The notes under the pieces: generated by a model | Told to the model about the DNA's origin: nothing | The model's input: only the letters and a program-made list of their open reading frames with translations | Database searches by the model: none | Shown here: one piece after another, positions 42,133 to 52,000 of the stretch | How the letters are laid out: every line of letters begins with the position of its first letter | How positions within the stretch are numbered: position 1 is the first letter of the stretch | Translations under genes and position numbers: made by a program | Source of the DNA: Prevotella sp. | GTDB taxonomy: Bacteria; Bacteroidota; Bacteroidia; Bacteroidales; Bacteroidaceae | DNA length: 56,921 nucleotides | Direction: 5' to 3' | Assembly: GCA_017508965.1 (NCBI GenBank) | Contig: JAFWQT010000176.1 | Coordinates: 1 to 56,921, forward strand

Positions 42133-44157
42133 TTATTCTGATATGTCTTCATCTGCAACGGCATCTTCCCAGTTGGTCCACATCGGGACACTCTCGTCAT
42201 ATCCGTCATAACCGTAGTTCTGGCGAAGCTGGCCTTTATTGTTGGCGGTGATGGCCGAGTTGGGTACAGGCCAGTGCAGATTGTGCTTGTTCACCTTGTA
42301 TTCGAACGTCTGGTTGCCTTGCTGTCCCTTTCCGTAGGAGTGATTGAATACGTTATAGGTGGTGCAGCGGCGATACCAGTAACTGCCGCCATTGAGGTCG
42401 GTACCTTCCTGCTTGTCCCAGGTGTTCAGGTCGTAGGTGTTGCCCCACTCATCAGCCACGCCACTTCGGGCCAGGCACCATGACACGCGAACCATCTCAG
42501 CCTGACGGAACTCTTCGAGATAGAGCTCGCGTGCACGCTCCGACATGATGTCGCCAATGGTAACTGTGCTGAACATCTTCTTGGCATTGGCACGCTTGCG
42601 GACAGCATTCACATCCTGGGCAGCGCCTGCAGCATTTTTCTGATAGAGACGGGCCTCAGCACGCAGCAGATAGGTCTCGGCCAGACGGAACAGGTACATA
42701 TCGCCATTGGCGCCCTTGCCTGATGCTCCCTGGAACTGGTTGGCACCCTGATTCTGCTCGTTGGGCGTATCGAGGATGTAGAGCTGGTAGAGCGGAGTGG
42801 GATACCAGCTGCGGATGGTGTCGGAGCAGAGGATATCACCCTTGTGTACCAGAATCTTCGAAGGATCGGAAGGATCGGCATAGTCTTCGGTGGCATAGAG
42901 CTGGTAGTTCTGTCCGTAGCAGTCCGACTTGCGGTTGTTGTACTTGAAGTCTTCCATCTCCATCCAGTTGCCCACCTCGCGGTTGTGGCGCAGGTCCTGC
43001 CAGTCGGTCTCACCATCATAAATCCAAATGGTCTTGTTGTAATAATATGACGTGCGGTTTACGGCAATACCACGTCCGGCAGCACGTACCCAGTCGAGCG
43101 TCTTATTGTAGTCCTTATTGTTACGGGCAATGTTCTGTCCGGGACCGCCCAGTCCATGAGGATCGCGGATGATACCATTGCTCCAGTGGGCGAAGCAGGC
43201 ACGCATCACATTATAGGTAGTGAAGTCCTGGTCGTTAGAGTTGGAAATCATCATAATCGTCTCCTTGTTGGCAGGGTCTGCAATGTTGGGTGTACGGTGC
43301 AGGTCCCAAACCACGTTACGGGTAACCTTCCACGTGTCCTCAGCGCCTGAGGGCTGCCAGGTACCGAAGTTCTCGGTCATCAGTTTCAGTCCGTGATTGT
43401 TGATCAGGTCGGTAGCCATGGCCTCAGCCTTTGCATATTCGCCCACAGCGAGGTAGCACTTGATGAGCAGGTGCATACAGCCTTCCTGGTTTACCTGACC
43501 CACGTATGCCATCTTGGCCTGTGGCGGCACGTGCTCTACGGCAAACTCCAAATCGTGAACCAGCATCTTGAAGATGGCCTCCTTGCTGGTCGATGTATAG
43601 TTACGCTTAGGCACGCTGATTAGTTTCGTCACCAAGGGGATATCGCCAAACTGCAATGCCAGGTTGTAGTAAGCATAGGCACGATGGAAATAGGCGCGGC
43701 CTTTGTAGGCATCGCGTGTGGCATCATCCAGACCCTTCACCTGGTCCACATACGTCAGGATGGAGTTGGCATACTTCACCATGCTGTAGCCCTGATCCCA
43801 GAAACGCTGCATGTAGTTGGCATCACCTCCACCGGCCATACCAGAGGTCGGAGTGAGCTTGGCATCGAAGTTGTCCTGGAAACCACCGCCCATATCGGTC
43901 TTGGCATACATGCCTACATCCGACATCAGATAGTTGGTGAAGATACCCACATTGTTCCAGTTACCGTCTATGCGGTACGTCTTCAGTTGTTTGTCACATT
44001 GTGCCAGGGCGGCCTGCAGACCAGCCTCTGTGCTATAGGTGGTAGCCGGCTCGTAGAATGACAGCGGATCCTGTTCCAGGAATTCATCCGAACAGCCTAC
44101 CATGGTTCCTGCAAAGACTATCATGAGTCCTGCGCGGAATATATTTTTTGTCTTCAT
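42133..44157 (-). CDS. SusD-family surface lipoprotein of the pectin locus
   Basis: 674 aa, longer than the ~500-aa norm but within the large SusD subgroup. Lipobox MVGC (cysteine about residue 22). Features: VKYANSILTYVDQVKGLDD, AYKGRAYFHRAYAYYNLALQ, and the C-terminal LFRLAETYLLRAEARLYQ, VNAVRKRAN and ERARELYLEEFRQAEMVRVS. It binds the oligosaccharide at the surface and caps SusC, whose gene ends 45 nt upstream. Ligand inferred from the neighbours: pectic (rhamnogalacturonan/galactan) fragments. Confidence 0.95.
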   Translation of the reverse strand: MKTKNIFRAGLMIVFAGTMVGCSDEFLEQDPLSFYEPATTYSTEAGLQAALAQCDKQLKTYRIDGNWNNVGIFTNYLMSDVGMYAKTDMGGGFQDNFDAKLTPTSGMAGGGDANYMQRFWDQGYSMVKYANSILTYVDQVKGLDDATRDAYKGRAYFHRAYAYYNLALQFGDIPLVTKLISVPKRNYTSTSKEAIFKMLVHDLEFAVEHVPPQAKMAYVGQVNQEGCMHLLIKCYLAVGEYAKAEAMATDLINNHGLKLMTENFGTWQPSGAEDTWKVTRNVVWDLHRTPNIADPANKETIMMISNSNDQDFTTYNVMRACFAHWSNGIIRDPHGLGGPGQNIARNNKDYNKTLDWVRAAGRGIAVNRTSYYYNKTIWIYDGETDWQDLRHNREVGNWMEMEDFKYNNRKSDCYGQNYQLYATEDYADPSDPSKILVHKGDILCSDTIRSWYPTPLYQLYILDTPNEQNQGANQFQGASGKGANGDMYLFRLAETYLLRAEARLYQKNAAGAAQDVNAVRKRANAKKMFSTVTIGDIMSERARELYLEEFRQAEMVRVSWCLARSGVADEWGNTYDLNTWDKQEGTDLNGGSYWYRRCTTYNVFNHSYGKGQQGNQTFEYKVNKHNLHWPVPNSAITANNKGQLRQNYGYDGYDESVPMWTNWEDAVADEDISE

Positions 44158-44202
44158 AACTTCTTGTTTTTACTTTTTTACCTTTTTACTTTTTTACCTT
44201 TC

Positions 44203-47200
44203 CTAAAGCGTTACATTAAGACCGAACTGGAACTGGCGGTTAGCAAAACCTCCCGTCTCAGGATCACCGTATTCCCAACTGTCGATGGTGAATACATTGT
44301 TGATACCTGCAGTTACGTGCACACGCTGAATACCCCATTTGCCAGTGAGTTCACGTGGCAAAGTGTAGCCGAGTGTGATGTTGTCCAGACGGACAAAACT
44401 ACGATTGTAAACCTTCTCGATACCTGTTACACCAGAAGGACCGACGGCATTCAGACGGGCATAGTCGTTGGTAGGATTCTCTGGTGTCCAGTATTCCTTC
44501 TTGTAGGTATTACAGGTCTGTGTGAACATCGAGCCTGAGTTGTCACCGTTCAGCCAATAGCCGGCGCGGCTCTTGTGGCCCATGTAGCTGTACATCGAGA
44601 ACGAGAAGGTGAAGTCCTTCAGGAAGGTGAAGTCGTTGCGCATGTTCCAATAGACTGGTGGCTGGGTAGTCCCCTGATACACGCGGTCCTTGTCGTTATA
44701 GACGGGCACTCCGTCCTTGTCGTCTTCCGTGTAGTGGTTGATTACCTTCGGGTCGCCCGGCTTCTGGTTCACCTTGGCAGCCTCGGCAGCCTCGTCGACC
44801 TGCCAGATGCCGTCGGTCTCCCAGTACCAGATTTCGCCGATGGGCTTGCCTATGAACCAGCCGTTGCTGGTGTCGTCCAGTTCATTGCCGTCCTCATCAT
44901 ACTCGTAGTACAGGTGCTTAATCTTGTTCTTATTGTAAGAGAATCCCAGCGTGGTGTTCCAAGTGAAGTTCTCCGTGTCGATGTTGCGGGTGTTCAGCGT
45001 TATTTCAAAACCGGTGTTGGTCACCTCGCCCAGGTTAGTTGTGATGCGGTCGAAACCGGTGAAGTTGGGCAGGCGCTGAGCCATGATCATATCGTGCGTA
45101 CGCTTGTGGTAAACGTCGATGCTACCTGAGACGCGGCGCTTCAGCAGCGAGAAGTCAACACCGAAGTTCCATGAAGAGGTCTTCTCCCACTCCAGGTTCG
45201 GGTTGCCCAGACGGCTCACCTGCAGGGCATTGAGCACTTCCTGCGAGGCAGATCCGTTCTTATAGTAAGCATACAGTCCGCCATTGGCAAGATTCGAGAG
45301 TGCCAGATAGGTGTCGCTCAGTGAACGGTTACCGTTGGTACCATAGCTCAAGCGCAGCTTAGCCATATCAAGCCATGTCCAATTCTGGGCAAATTTCTCT
45401 TCCGAGAGTACCCAGCTTGCACCCAGCGACCAGAAGTTAGCCCAGGGGTTGTTCTGTCCGAAGGCAGAGTAACCGTCGCGACGCACGGTGGCTGTCAGCA
45501 TGTAACGGTCCATAAATCCGTAGAACAGACGGCCCAGATAGGCGGCTGCGGTATAGTGTGTGTCGTTGGTCTTGAACGAGCTCTGCTCCTTGTTGGCTCC
45601 CTCGATGTAATGGAATCCCAGCACATCGGTAGGTGTGATATTGCGGGCATGAATCTCGTCGTACCAGTAGCGGTTCTCCTCAGCTTCCTGAACGAGGGTA
45701 ACGGTGAAGTGGTGCAGGTCGTTGAATGTACGGTCCCACGTCAGCGTGTTGTTCAGGTTCCAGTTGAAGGTCTTCGAGTTGTTACGGTTCGAGCCGCGGT
45801 CGGCAGCCTTGCTGTCGGGCAGTGAGGCCGACATCCAGTAACGGTCGTAGAACCACTGGTAGCGCGGAGCGATATTGAACTGATAGGTGAAGCCGAACGG
45901 CAGCGTGACCTTGGCATTGAAGATGGTGTTCAGCACGGTGTAACCCTTATCCAGGTCGAGGTAATTCTGCTGGAAGTGGTAGTTATAGCCACCGTTGGTG
46001 GGGTTACCGGTACGAGGATACTGCACCTCGTTGCCGTCAGCATCGAAGCGAGAGGCGTATGGTGATTCGCGCAACTGGTTGTCATCCCAGTAGTTGCTGC
46101 CCAGAGGCACCTTCTGTGAGATATCACTGCGGTCCTGGAAGTTCACGTTTGCACCCATTTCCAGCCAGTCGGTAATCTTGGCATTCAGCTTCATGTTGGC
46201 GCGATAGGTGTGGTAGTTATCTCCCTGGATGGCACCCTGGTTGTTCAGATAACCGAAGCCCAGATAGTAGCTTACCCGGTCTGTAGCACCCGAGATGCTG
46301 GCGTTGTAGTCCTGGTTGAAGCCTGTACGGAAGGTGGCATCCTCCCAGTCGTAGGTCCTGCCTGCCAGGAAGTTCTCCATCACAGTGGCAGCATCGGCAT
46401 CGAAGCCCATACGGCGGGCATAGAGGCTGAGCAACGACTCGCCGGCCTGCGAGGTCTTCGGACCATTGCTGGCCCACTGGTCTTGTGAGATACCATATTT
46501 GCCGAGATTGTCGAAGTGATCATAGTAGCCCACGGGGATACCGCTGTCCTTACCATAGTAGCCCCAAGAGCCATCCTCACGATAGCCATACGTCTGGGCC
46601 TTATACCAGTCTTCGCGATAAGTCATATACTCGCTGGGGCTGAACACCTCGCGATAGGCAGCCTTGGTGTTGGCGGCGAGGTTCATGCTCACGTTGATGA
46701 CGGGCTTGCCCTCCTTACCTTTCTTGGTGGTGATGATGATAACACCACTGGCGGCCTTGGCACCATAGATGGCAGCCGACGAGGCATCCTTCAGCACGTC
46801 AATCTGCTCGATGTCATCCGGGTTAATCTCGGAGAGACTGCCGGCGAACTGCATGCCGTCTAATATAATAAGAGGTGAGTTATGCGAACCGTCGGTGTAG
46901 AGTGAATTCTGACCACGCAACTGGATGCTGGCATTCGACTGGGCATCAGAACTGAAACCAATCTGCAGACCCGGTGTACCACGCAGCAGGTCCTGAACCG
47001 TGCCGGGATTCTGGTCGGCAATCTTGTTCGGGTCAATCTGAACGACAGCACCCGTCAGGTCCTTCTTGCGCATCGTACCGTAACCCACTACCACCACTTC
47101 CTGTAGCGTCTCTGAGTCTTCGGCGAGGGTTACATTTACGTTCTGCCCTGCTTTGTAGGCTACTTCCTGTGTCTTGTAGCCAATGAAGGAAATGGTCAAT

Positions 47201-47466
47201 ACGCCTCCTGCGGGTACATTCTTCAGTTCAAAGTTTCCGTCAATGTCAGTAATAGCACCCGCCTGGCTGCCATTCACTTTTACAGTGGCTCCGATGATTG
47301 GTTCACCGCTTTTGTCCACAACCTGGCCTTTCACTATGTCCGTTTGCTGGACATCCTGAACTGCCGGTCTTGCCATTGTTGGCAAAGGGAACGAGGTCAT
47401 TCCAGCTGCCAATACCATCGTGATAAAGATTATCATTGATGGCTTTTTCAAGTTAGCATACTTCAT
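44203..47466 (-). CDS. SusC-family TonB-dependent receptor of the pectin locus
   Basis: 1087 aa. Signal sequence, then a CarboxypepD_reg-like domain (VKGQVVDKSGEPIIGATVKV), the SusC motif LQEVVVVGYGTMRKKDLTGA, plug (LIILDGMQFAGSLSEINPDD, IDVLKDASSAAIYGAKAASG) and a beta-barrel ending FQFGLNVTL. It imports oligosaccharides with SusD. The promoter region carries the shared 30-bp element at 47557-47586. The 45-nt gap to susD suggests co-transcription. Confidence 0.96.
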   Translation of the reverse strand: MKYANLKKPSMIIFITMVLAAGMTSFPLPTMARPAVQDVQQTDIVKGQVVDKSGEPIIGATVKVNGSQAGAITDIDGNFELKNVPAGGVLTISFIGYKTQEVAYKAGQNVNVTLAEDSETLQEVVVVGYGTMRKKDLTGAVVQIDPNKIADQNPGTVQDLLRGTPGLQIGFSSDAQSNASIQLRGQNSLYTDGSHNSPLIILDGMQFAGSLSEINPDDIEQIDVLKDASSAAIYGAKAASGVIIITTKKGKEGKPVINVSMNLAANTKAAYREVFSPSEYMTYREDWYKAQTYGYREDGSWGYYGKDSGIPVGYYDHFDNLGKYGISQDQWASNGPKTSQAGESLLSLYARRMGFDADAATVMENFLAGRTYDWEDATFRTGFNQDYNASISGATDRVSYYLGFGYLNNQGAIQGDNYHTYRANMKLNAKITDWLEMGANVNFQDRSDISQKVPLGSNYWDDNQLRESPYASRFDADGNEVQYPRTGNPTNGGYNYHFQQNYLDLDKGYTVLNTIFNAKVTLPFGFTYQFNIAPRYQWFYDRYWMSASLPDSKAADRGSNRNNSKTFNWNLNNTLTWDRTFNDLHHFTVTLVQEAEENRYWYDEIHARNITPTDVLGFHYIEGANKEQSSFKTNDTHYTAAAYLGRLFYGFMDRYMLTATVRRDGYSAFGQNNPWANFWSLGASWVLSEEKFAQNWTWLDMAKLRLSYGTNGNRSLSDTYLALSNLANGGLYAYYKNGSASQEVLNALQVSRLGNPNLEWEKTSSWNFGVDFSLLKRRVSGSIDVYHKRTHDMIMAQRLPNFTGFDRITTNLGEVTNTGFEITLNTRNIDTENFTWNTTLGFSYNKNKIKHLYYEYDEDGNELDDTSNGWFIGKPIGEIWYWETDGIWQVDEAAEAAKVNQKPGDPKVINHYTEDDKDGVPVYNDKDRVYQGTTQPPVYWNMRNDFTFLKDFTFSFSMYSYMGHKSRAGYWLNGDNSGSMFTQTCNTYKKEYWTPENPTNDYARLNAVGPSGVTGIEKVYNRSFVRLDNITLGYTLPRELTGKWGIQRVHVTAGINNVFTIDSWEYGDPETGGFANRQFQFGLNVTL

Positions 47467-47518
47467 TTTTTAGGTTTTAAGTTTAAAATAACAGTTAGAT
47501 ATTAATAGGTTTCGCTTG

Positions 47519-47586
47519 CAAAATTCGTTTTTTTCTTCCAATGAAAGGTCTCCTATTCGTGAATTAAAGGGAACAAATCATTAATT
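47519..47586 (-). promoter_or_regulatory. susC promoter with candidate HTCS operator
   Basis: The minus-strand -7 box GAATTTTG (47526-47519) departs from TAnnTTTG at its first base. Upstream, 47557-47586 carries a 30-bp element whose plus-strand core is AAGGGAACAAATCATTA (47567-47583), matching the element before GH43 in all but a few bases. The gap from -7 box to element is 30 nt in both promoters. The element also overlaps the GH43 stop codon. Confidence 0.65.
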
Positions 47587-48711
47587 TCGGCCGAATTCAT
47601 CGGGATTCCACTCATCTCTCCATCTCACCACAGGTTTCCCCTGCTGAAATTCGATGGGCAGCCAGATGTAGCGGGCATCACTTGGATGATTAGGGCGCCA
47701 GATGTCGGCCATGAAGATGAACTGGCCGCCATAGGGAAGGATGAAAGTGCTCTGACCGCCGAAGGTAATCTCCTGTTTCGGACCGATGCAGGGGTTTGGA
47801 TGCTGAGTCCATGGTCCCCAGATGCTGGGGGCAGAGAACATACGGGCCTCGTTGGGAGCCCAGCCCGTACAACCGGAGGTAATCATCCAGTAGGTTCCGT
47901 CTTTCTTGAAAATGGCAGGCGCCTCGTTCTGGCCGCACGGGGCCACCCGCGTGTAACGGCCTGTGTGATGCAGGTAGTCGTTGGTCAGTTCGGCGATGTG
48001 AAGCGTAAGGTTATCTTCTGAAGAGAAAATATGATAGGCCTTGCCGTCATCATCGATATAGAGCGTCATGTCGCGTGACATCTGACCGGTAGAGAAATCT
48101 CTTTTCAGGAAAAGTCCTTCGCTGATGGCCTTCTTCCATTGGGGAGTCCACCATTCCTCAAAGTTCTTTGGATTGAGCGTATCGAGCAATGCTTTTTCTT
48201 TTTCAGCGAATTCAATGGGATAAGTGCCTGCATTGGCGCGCTGGGAATAGAGGAATTTGTAGGGACCTTCGGGACAGTCGCTCACTGCCACTCCATATCG
48301 GGCTGCACTGTAGCCGCGGCCTTTGAGTTCCAGATGGAACCACATGCAGAACTTTTTGGTCACCTTATTATATATGACCTTTGGCCGTTCAAGGATACAG
48401 CCACGCTCAATGTCGTGGCCTTTCTCGTCGCTCACGCTCAGTGCCACTCCGCAGTTGCGCCAGTTTAATAGGTCTTCTGAGGCATAGCACGTCACTCCCA
48501 CCATGGCGCTCGAGGTGGTATCGGCCTTGTGTTCGCCAAACCAATAGTAGGTGTCACCATACCTCATGATGCCTCCCCCGTGGGCATTGATGTGCCGGCC
48601 GCTGTCGTCGGGCCACAGTTCACCGTTTTTGAAGGTTGTTCGTTTAGGCTGGCTGGCATCACTTGCGGAAAATGCCGCAAGCAGTGCAGCTATGAGTAGG
48701 ATTTTCTTCAT
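47581..48711 (-). CDS. GH43-family glycosidase (galactanase/arabinofuranosidase type)
   Basis: 376 aa. Signal peptide ends SASDA. The five-bladed propeller signature INAHGGGIMRYGDTYYWFGE includes the first catalytic acidic region; RPKVIYNKVTKKFCMWFH, SRDMTLYIDDDGKAYHIFSS and the later NEAPAIFKKDGTYWMITSG supply further conserved acidic residues. The INAHGGG form resembles the exo-beta-1,3-galactosidase-like GH43 subfamilies. It would trim galactose or arabinose side chains. It lies 114 nt upstream of susC, and has its own regulated promoter (48741-48808). Confidence 0.9.
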   Translation of the reverse strand: MKKILLIAALLAAFSASDASQPKRTTFKNGELWPDDSGRHINAHGGGIMRYGDTYYWFGEHKADTTSSAMVGVTCYASEDLLNWRNCGVALSVSDEKGHDIERGCILERPKVIYNKVTKKFCMWFHLELKGRGYSAARYGVAVSDCPEGPYKFLYSQRANAGTYPIEFAEKEKALLDTLNPKNFEEWWTPQWKKAISEGLFLKRDFSTGQMSRDMTLYIDDDGKAYHIFSSEDNLTLHIAELTNDYLHHTGRYTRVAPCGQNEAPAIFKKDGTYWMITSGCTGWAPNEARMFSAPSIWGPWTQHPNPCIGPKQEITFGGQSTFILPYGGQFIFMADIWRPNHPSDARYIWLPIEFQQGKPVVRWRDEWNPDEFGRN

Positions 48712-48740
48712 ATTTTATAAATAGATTTGGTCTTCTGCTG

Positions 48741-48808
48741 CAAAGGTATGCGTTTCCTGCGCAAAACAACTCCACTTATCGTGATTTTAAGGGAACAAAT
48801 CATTATTC
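48741..48808 (-). promoter_or_regulatory. GH43 promoter with candidate HTCS operator
   Basis: Minus-strand -7 box TACCTTTG (48748-48741) without a good -33, as expected for an activated promoter. The 30-bp element 48779-48808 (plus-strand core AAGGGAACAAATCATTA, 48789-48805) starts exactly 30 nt beyond the -7 box, as in the susC promoter. Confidence 0.65.
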
Positions 48809-48899
48809 TGCCCACCATGAGCACATTTTTGCGTGAACAACACAAAAAAACTGTAGATATAGAAAAACGGCATTTATTGGTGGAAATAACAAAATTATT

Positions 48900-49062
48900 C
48901 GTATCTTTGCATAAGATACTTACGCTCGACAAAGCAAAAAAAGCGAGCTTTCTTTAGCATTTGTGCTCACTAAATCGTATCTTTGCATAAGATACTTACG
49001 CTCGACAAAGCAAAAAAAGCGAGCTTTCTTTTGCATTTGTGCTCACTAAATCGTATCTTTGC
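48900..49062 (+). repeat. 76-bp tandem duplication carrying repeated -7 boxes
   Basis: Two full units (48900-48975, 48976-49051) and 11 nt of a third (49052-49062). Each begins CGTATCTTTGC. The only difference between the full units is A versus T in TCTTTAGCAT / TCTTTTGCAT. Each unit also contains GCTCG...CGAGC. Confidence 0.92.
49030..49061 (+). promoter_or_regulatory. proximal promoter of the HTCS gene
   Basis: TTTG (49030-49033), 20 nt, TATCTTTG (49054-49061), 25 nt before the ATG at 49087. Further -7 boxes TATCTTTG lie at 48902-48909 and 48978-48985 but lack a TTTG at the right distance. Confidence 0.75.
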
Positions 49063-49086
49063 TCAATGTTTTTAAACCATCACATA

Positions 49087-52000
49087 ATGAAACGCAGTTT
49101 GTTGATGCTTTTTCTCTGGGGATGCTACGTGCTGGCCACCGCTCAAACTCAGCCGCTGAGAATGATGTCGCAGATTCCGCTTGCCCGTGCGCTGGACGCC
49201 CGGTGCCTGTTGTTCGACAGTTACGGCATGATGTGGATAGGCACCGAACAGGGACTGCTGCGCTACGACGGCTATTCGTTCCGCAACTTCCGCAGCGACG
49301 CCTATTCTCCGGGCATCCTGCCCAACAACTATGTGCGGACGCTGGCCGAAGACCACGACAAAGACATCTGGATTGGTACCCACAACGGACTGGTGCGCCT
49401 GGACATGTGCACCGGACAATTCCATACCTATCACTTGGAGAGCGAACAGCGACGCGATGTGAACACGCTCTTCATCTCGCGCGACGGCACCGTATGGGCG
49501 GGCACCTCGACGGGCGCCAGCCGCTACGACCGGGCACACGACAAGTTCACGCACTACCGGATGCCCGGCGGCGTGATGTCGTTCGAAGAAGACGGGCAGG
49601 GACGTATCTATATCGGCATGTGGGAAAAAGGTCTTGCACGGCTCGACCTGAAGACGGGACGCATGGAGACGTTCCCGCAGCTGAACACGCGCAACACGGT
49701 CTATGCCATGCTTTTCGACAGCAGGGGCCGACTGTGGATAGGCTCGTGGGAGAACGGCATACAGCGCATAGACAATCCTGCCGACGCTGAGCATCCCCGC
49801 GTGTGGCTGTTCAATGACGACCGCGATGATTTCCGCACTTACTACCGGCTGGTGGAAGACTCCGTGAGCCATACCATTTGGGGCTGCTGCCTGGAGGGGT
49901 TCACCCGAATCGACATGAACAGCGGCACGGTGGAGAACCACGACGGAATGCTGACTTTCTGCAATGATATCCATGCCGACGGGCAAGGCAACCTGTGGGT
50001 GCTCACCCAGCGCGACGGCATCGCACACCTGAGCACGCTGGAGGCTCCTTTCCGCTACTATAATCTGCCGGAAAGCGGTCGGCAGCTGCTGGTGAGTTGC
50101 ACGAAGTCGCTGTTCACCGCCGACGGACGCTATTTCTGGATAGGACTGCAACCCTACGGTCTGGCCCGCTATGACCGGCTGACCAACGAGACATTGTACG
50201 GGCACAACATACCGGGGTTCGGCCACATGACGGGTGCCGACGATGTGTCTCTGCAGTCGGTTTCATCGATGGAAAAGGTGGATGGCGAGGTGTGGATGGC
50301 CAGCAGCACGGGAATCCTGATTTGGCAGGAAGGACGGCCGGTGGAACTGCTCACCTACCAGAACACGCCTTTCCTGAATTCCCATAGCGTCAACGCACTG
50401 ATGCGCCAGCGCAACGGAGTGATGTGGATAGGCCAGGCCTCGCAGGTCAGCGTGGCTACATCCAAGACGCAGGGGAAGGCACTTGCCATGAAAGACGGCG
50501 ACGATGATTTCAGCACGTGCAACGTGATGTCGTTTGCCGAAGACAGCAAGGGGCGCGTCTGGATAGCAACCGACAACGAGGGTATCATCTGTGCGAGCGG
50601 TGATGCCCGCCATCCCGCTCAGCTGCGCTATCGTCACTATTATCCGCAGAACGGAAAGTTTCCCGTCGACGATGCCACGGCCTGCTATGAAGACAGCCAC
50701 AGGCGGCTATGGGCCATCTCGGGCAGTGGCGGACTGTTCCGCTATGAAGAGAAGACCGACCGTTTCGACCCCGTCAATTTCGACTATCACATCATGGGCG
50801 GCAGCGTCTATGCCATCGAGGAAGACGCTTCGGGCGCTCTGTGGCTGACCACCGAGCATGCGCTGGTATGCCTGAACTTCGACAGCAAGGGGAATCCCAT
50901 CATCACCAGTTATGGCTACGAAGAGGGACTCGACGACATGCGGTTTTCGCCCAATTCATCGTGCCGTTATGGCGGCGAAGTGTTCTTTGGCAGCGAGAAA
51001 GGATTTTTCGCATTCAAACCCGACAAAAGGCTGGCAGCCATGGGCGCAAAAAGTCCGCGACTGGTGGTTACCAACCTGCTGATAGACGACAGGCCCTTCA
51101 GGTTCATCGGTGCCGAACTGCAGCAGGAAATTCTCGACACCACACCCTTCATGGCGCGAAAAATCACCATTCCATCGGAAGTGGATAAGTTCACGGTGGA
51201 ATTCTCGCTGCTCACCTACAGCCATCAGGAAGAGATACTCTATCAGTACAGACTCGAGGGTTACGATGATCATTGGCGGCATGTTGGCATGCGGCAGCAC
51301 AGCGTCACTTTCCAGAATCTCCCGGCAGGCAGCTACAAGCTGCACCTGAAGGCAGCCGACAACTACGGCCGTTGGACCGAGTTGCCTTATACCATTCAGA
51401 TAAACATCCTGCCGCCCTGGTATCTCACCTGGTGGGCACGGCTGATTTACCTGCTGCTGGGTGTGCTCATCGTCTATGGCATCATACAGTGGTATAAGAA
51501 CTACCTGAAGACGAAGAACCGCCTGGCCATGGGCGTGGTGCTGACGAACATCACCCACGAACTGCTCACGCCGCTAACGGTTATCTCGGCTTCTGTAGAC
51601 GACATGAAAGGCAAGGCACCGCAATTCGGCGAGAACTACGGTCTCATGCAGAACAACATCCACCGCATCACCCGTCTGCTGCGGCAGATTCTCGAGGTGC
51701 GCAAGTCGCAGGCGGGACAGCTTCGGCTGCTTGTGGCCAGGGGTGACCTTTCGCGGTTTGTTTCCACCCTGTGCGAGAATATCCGCCCGATGGCTGAATC
51801 CAAGAACAGTCGGCTGATAGTGAAATGCCCCGAAAAGGGCATCGACGCATGGTTCGACAAGGACAAGGTGGACAAGATTGTCTATAACCTGGTGTCGAAT
51901 GCCGTGAAATACAATCGTGAGCATGGTACAATCGTGGTGGAACTTTCGGCCAAAGACAAAATGATCTGTCTGAAAGTCAGCGACGAAGGCATCGGCATCT

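Noticed and set aside
48900-49062. Tandem repeats considered as a CRISPR array
   Set aside because: Only two units, no unique spacers between identical repeats, no cas genes; it is a simple tandem duplication.
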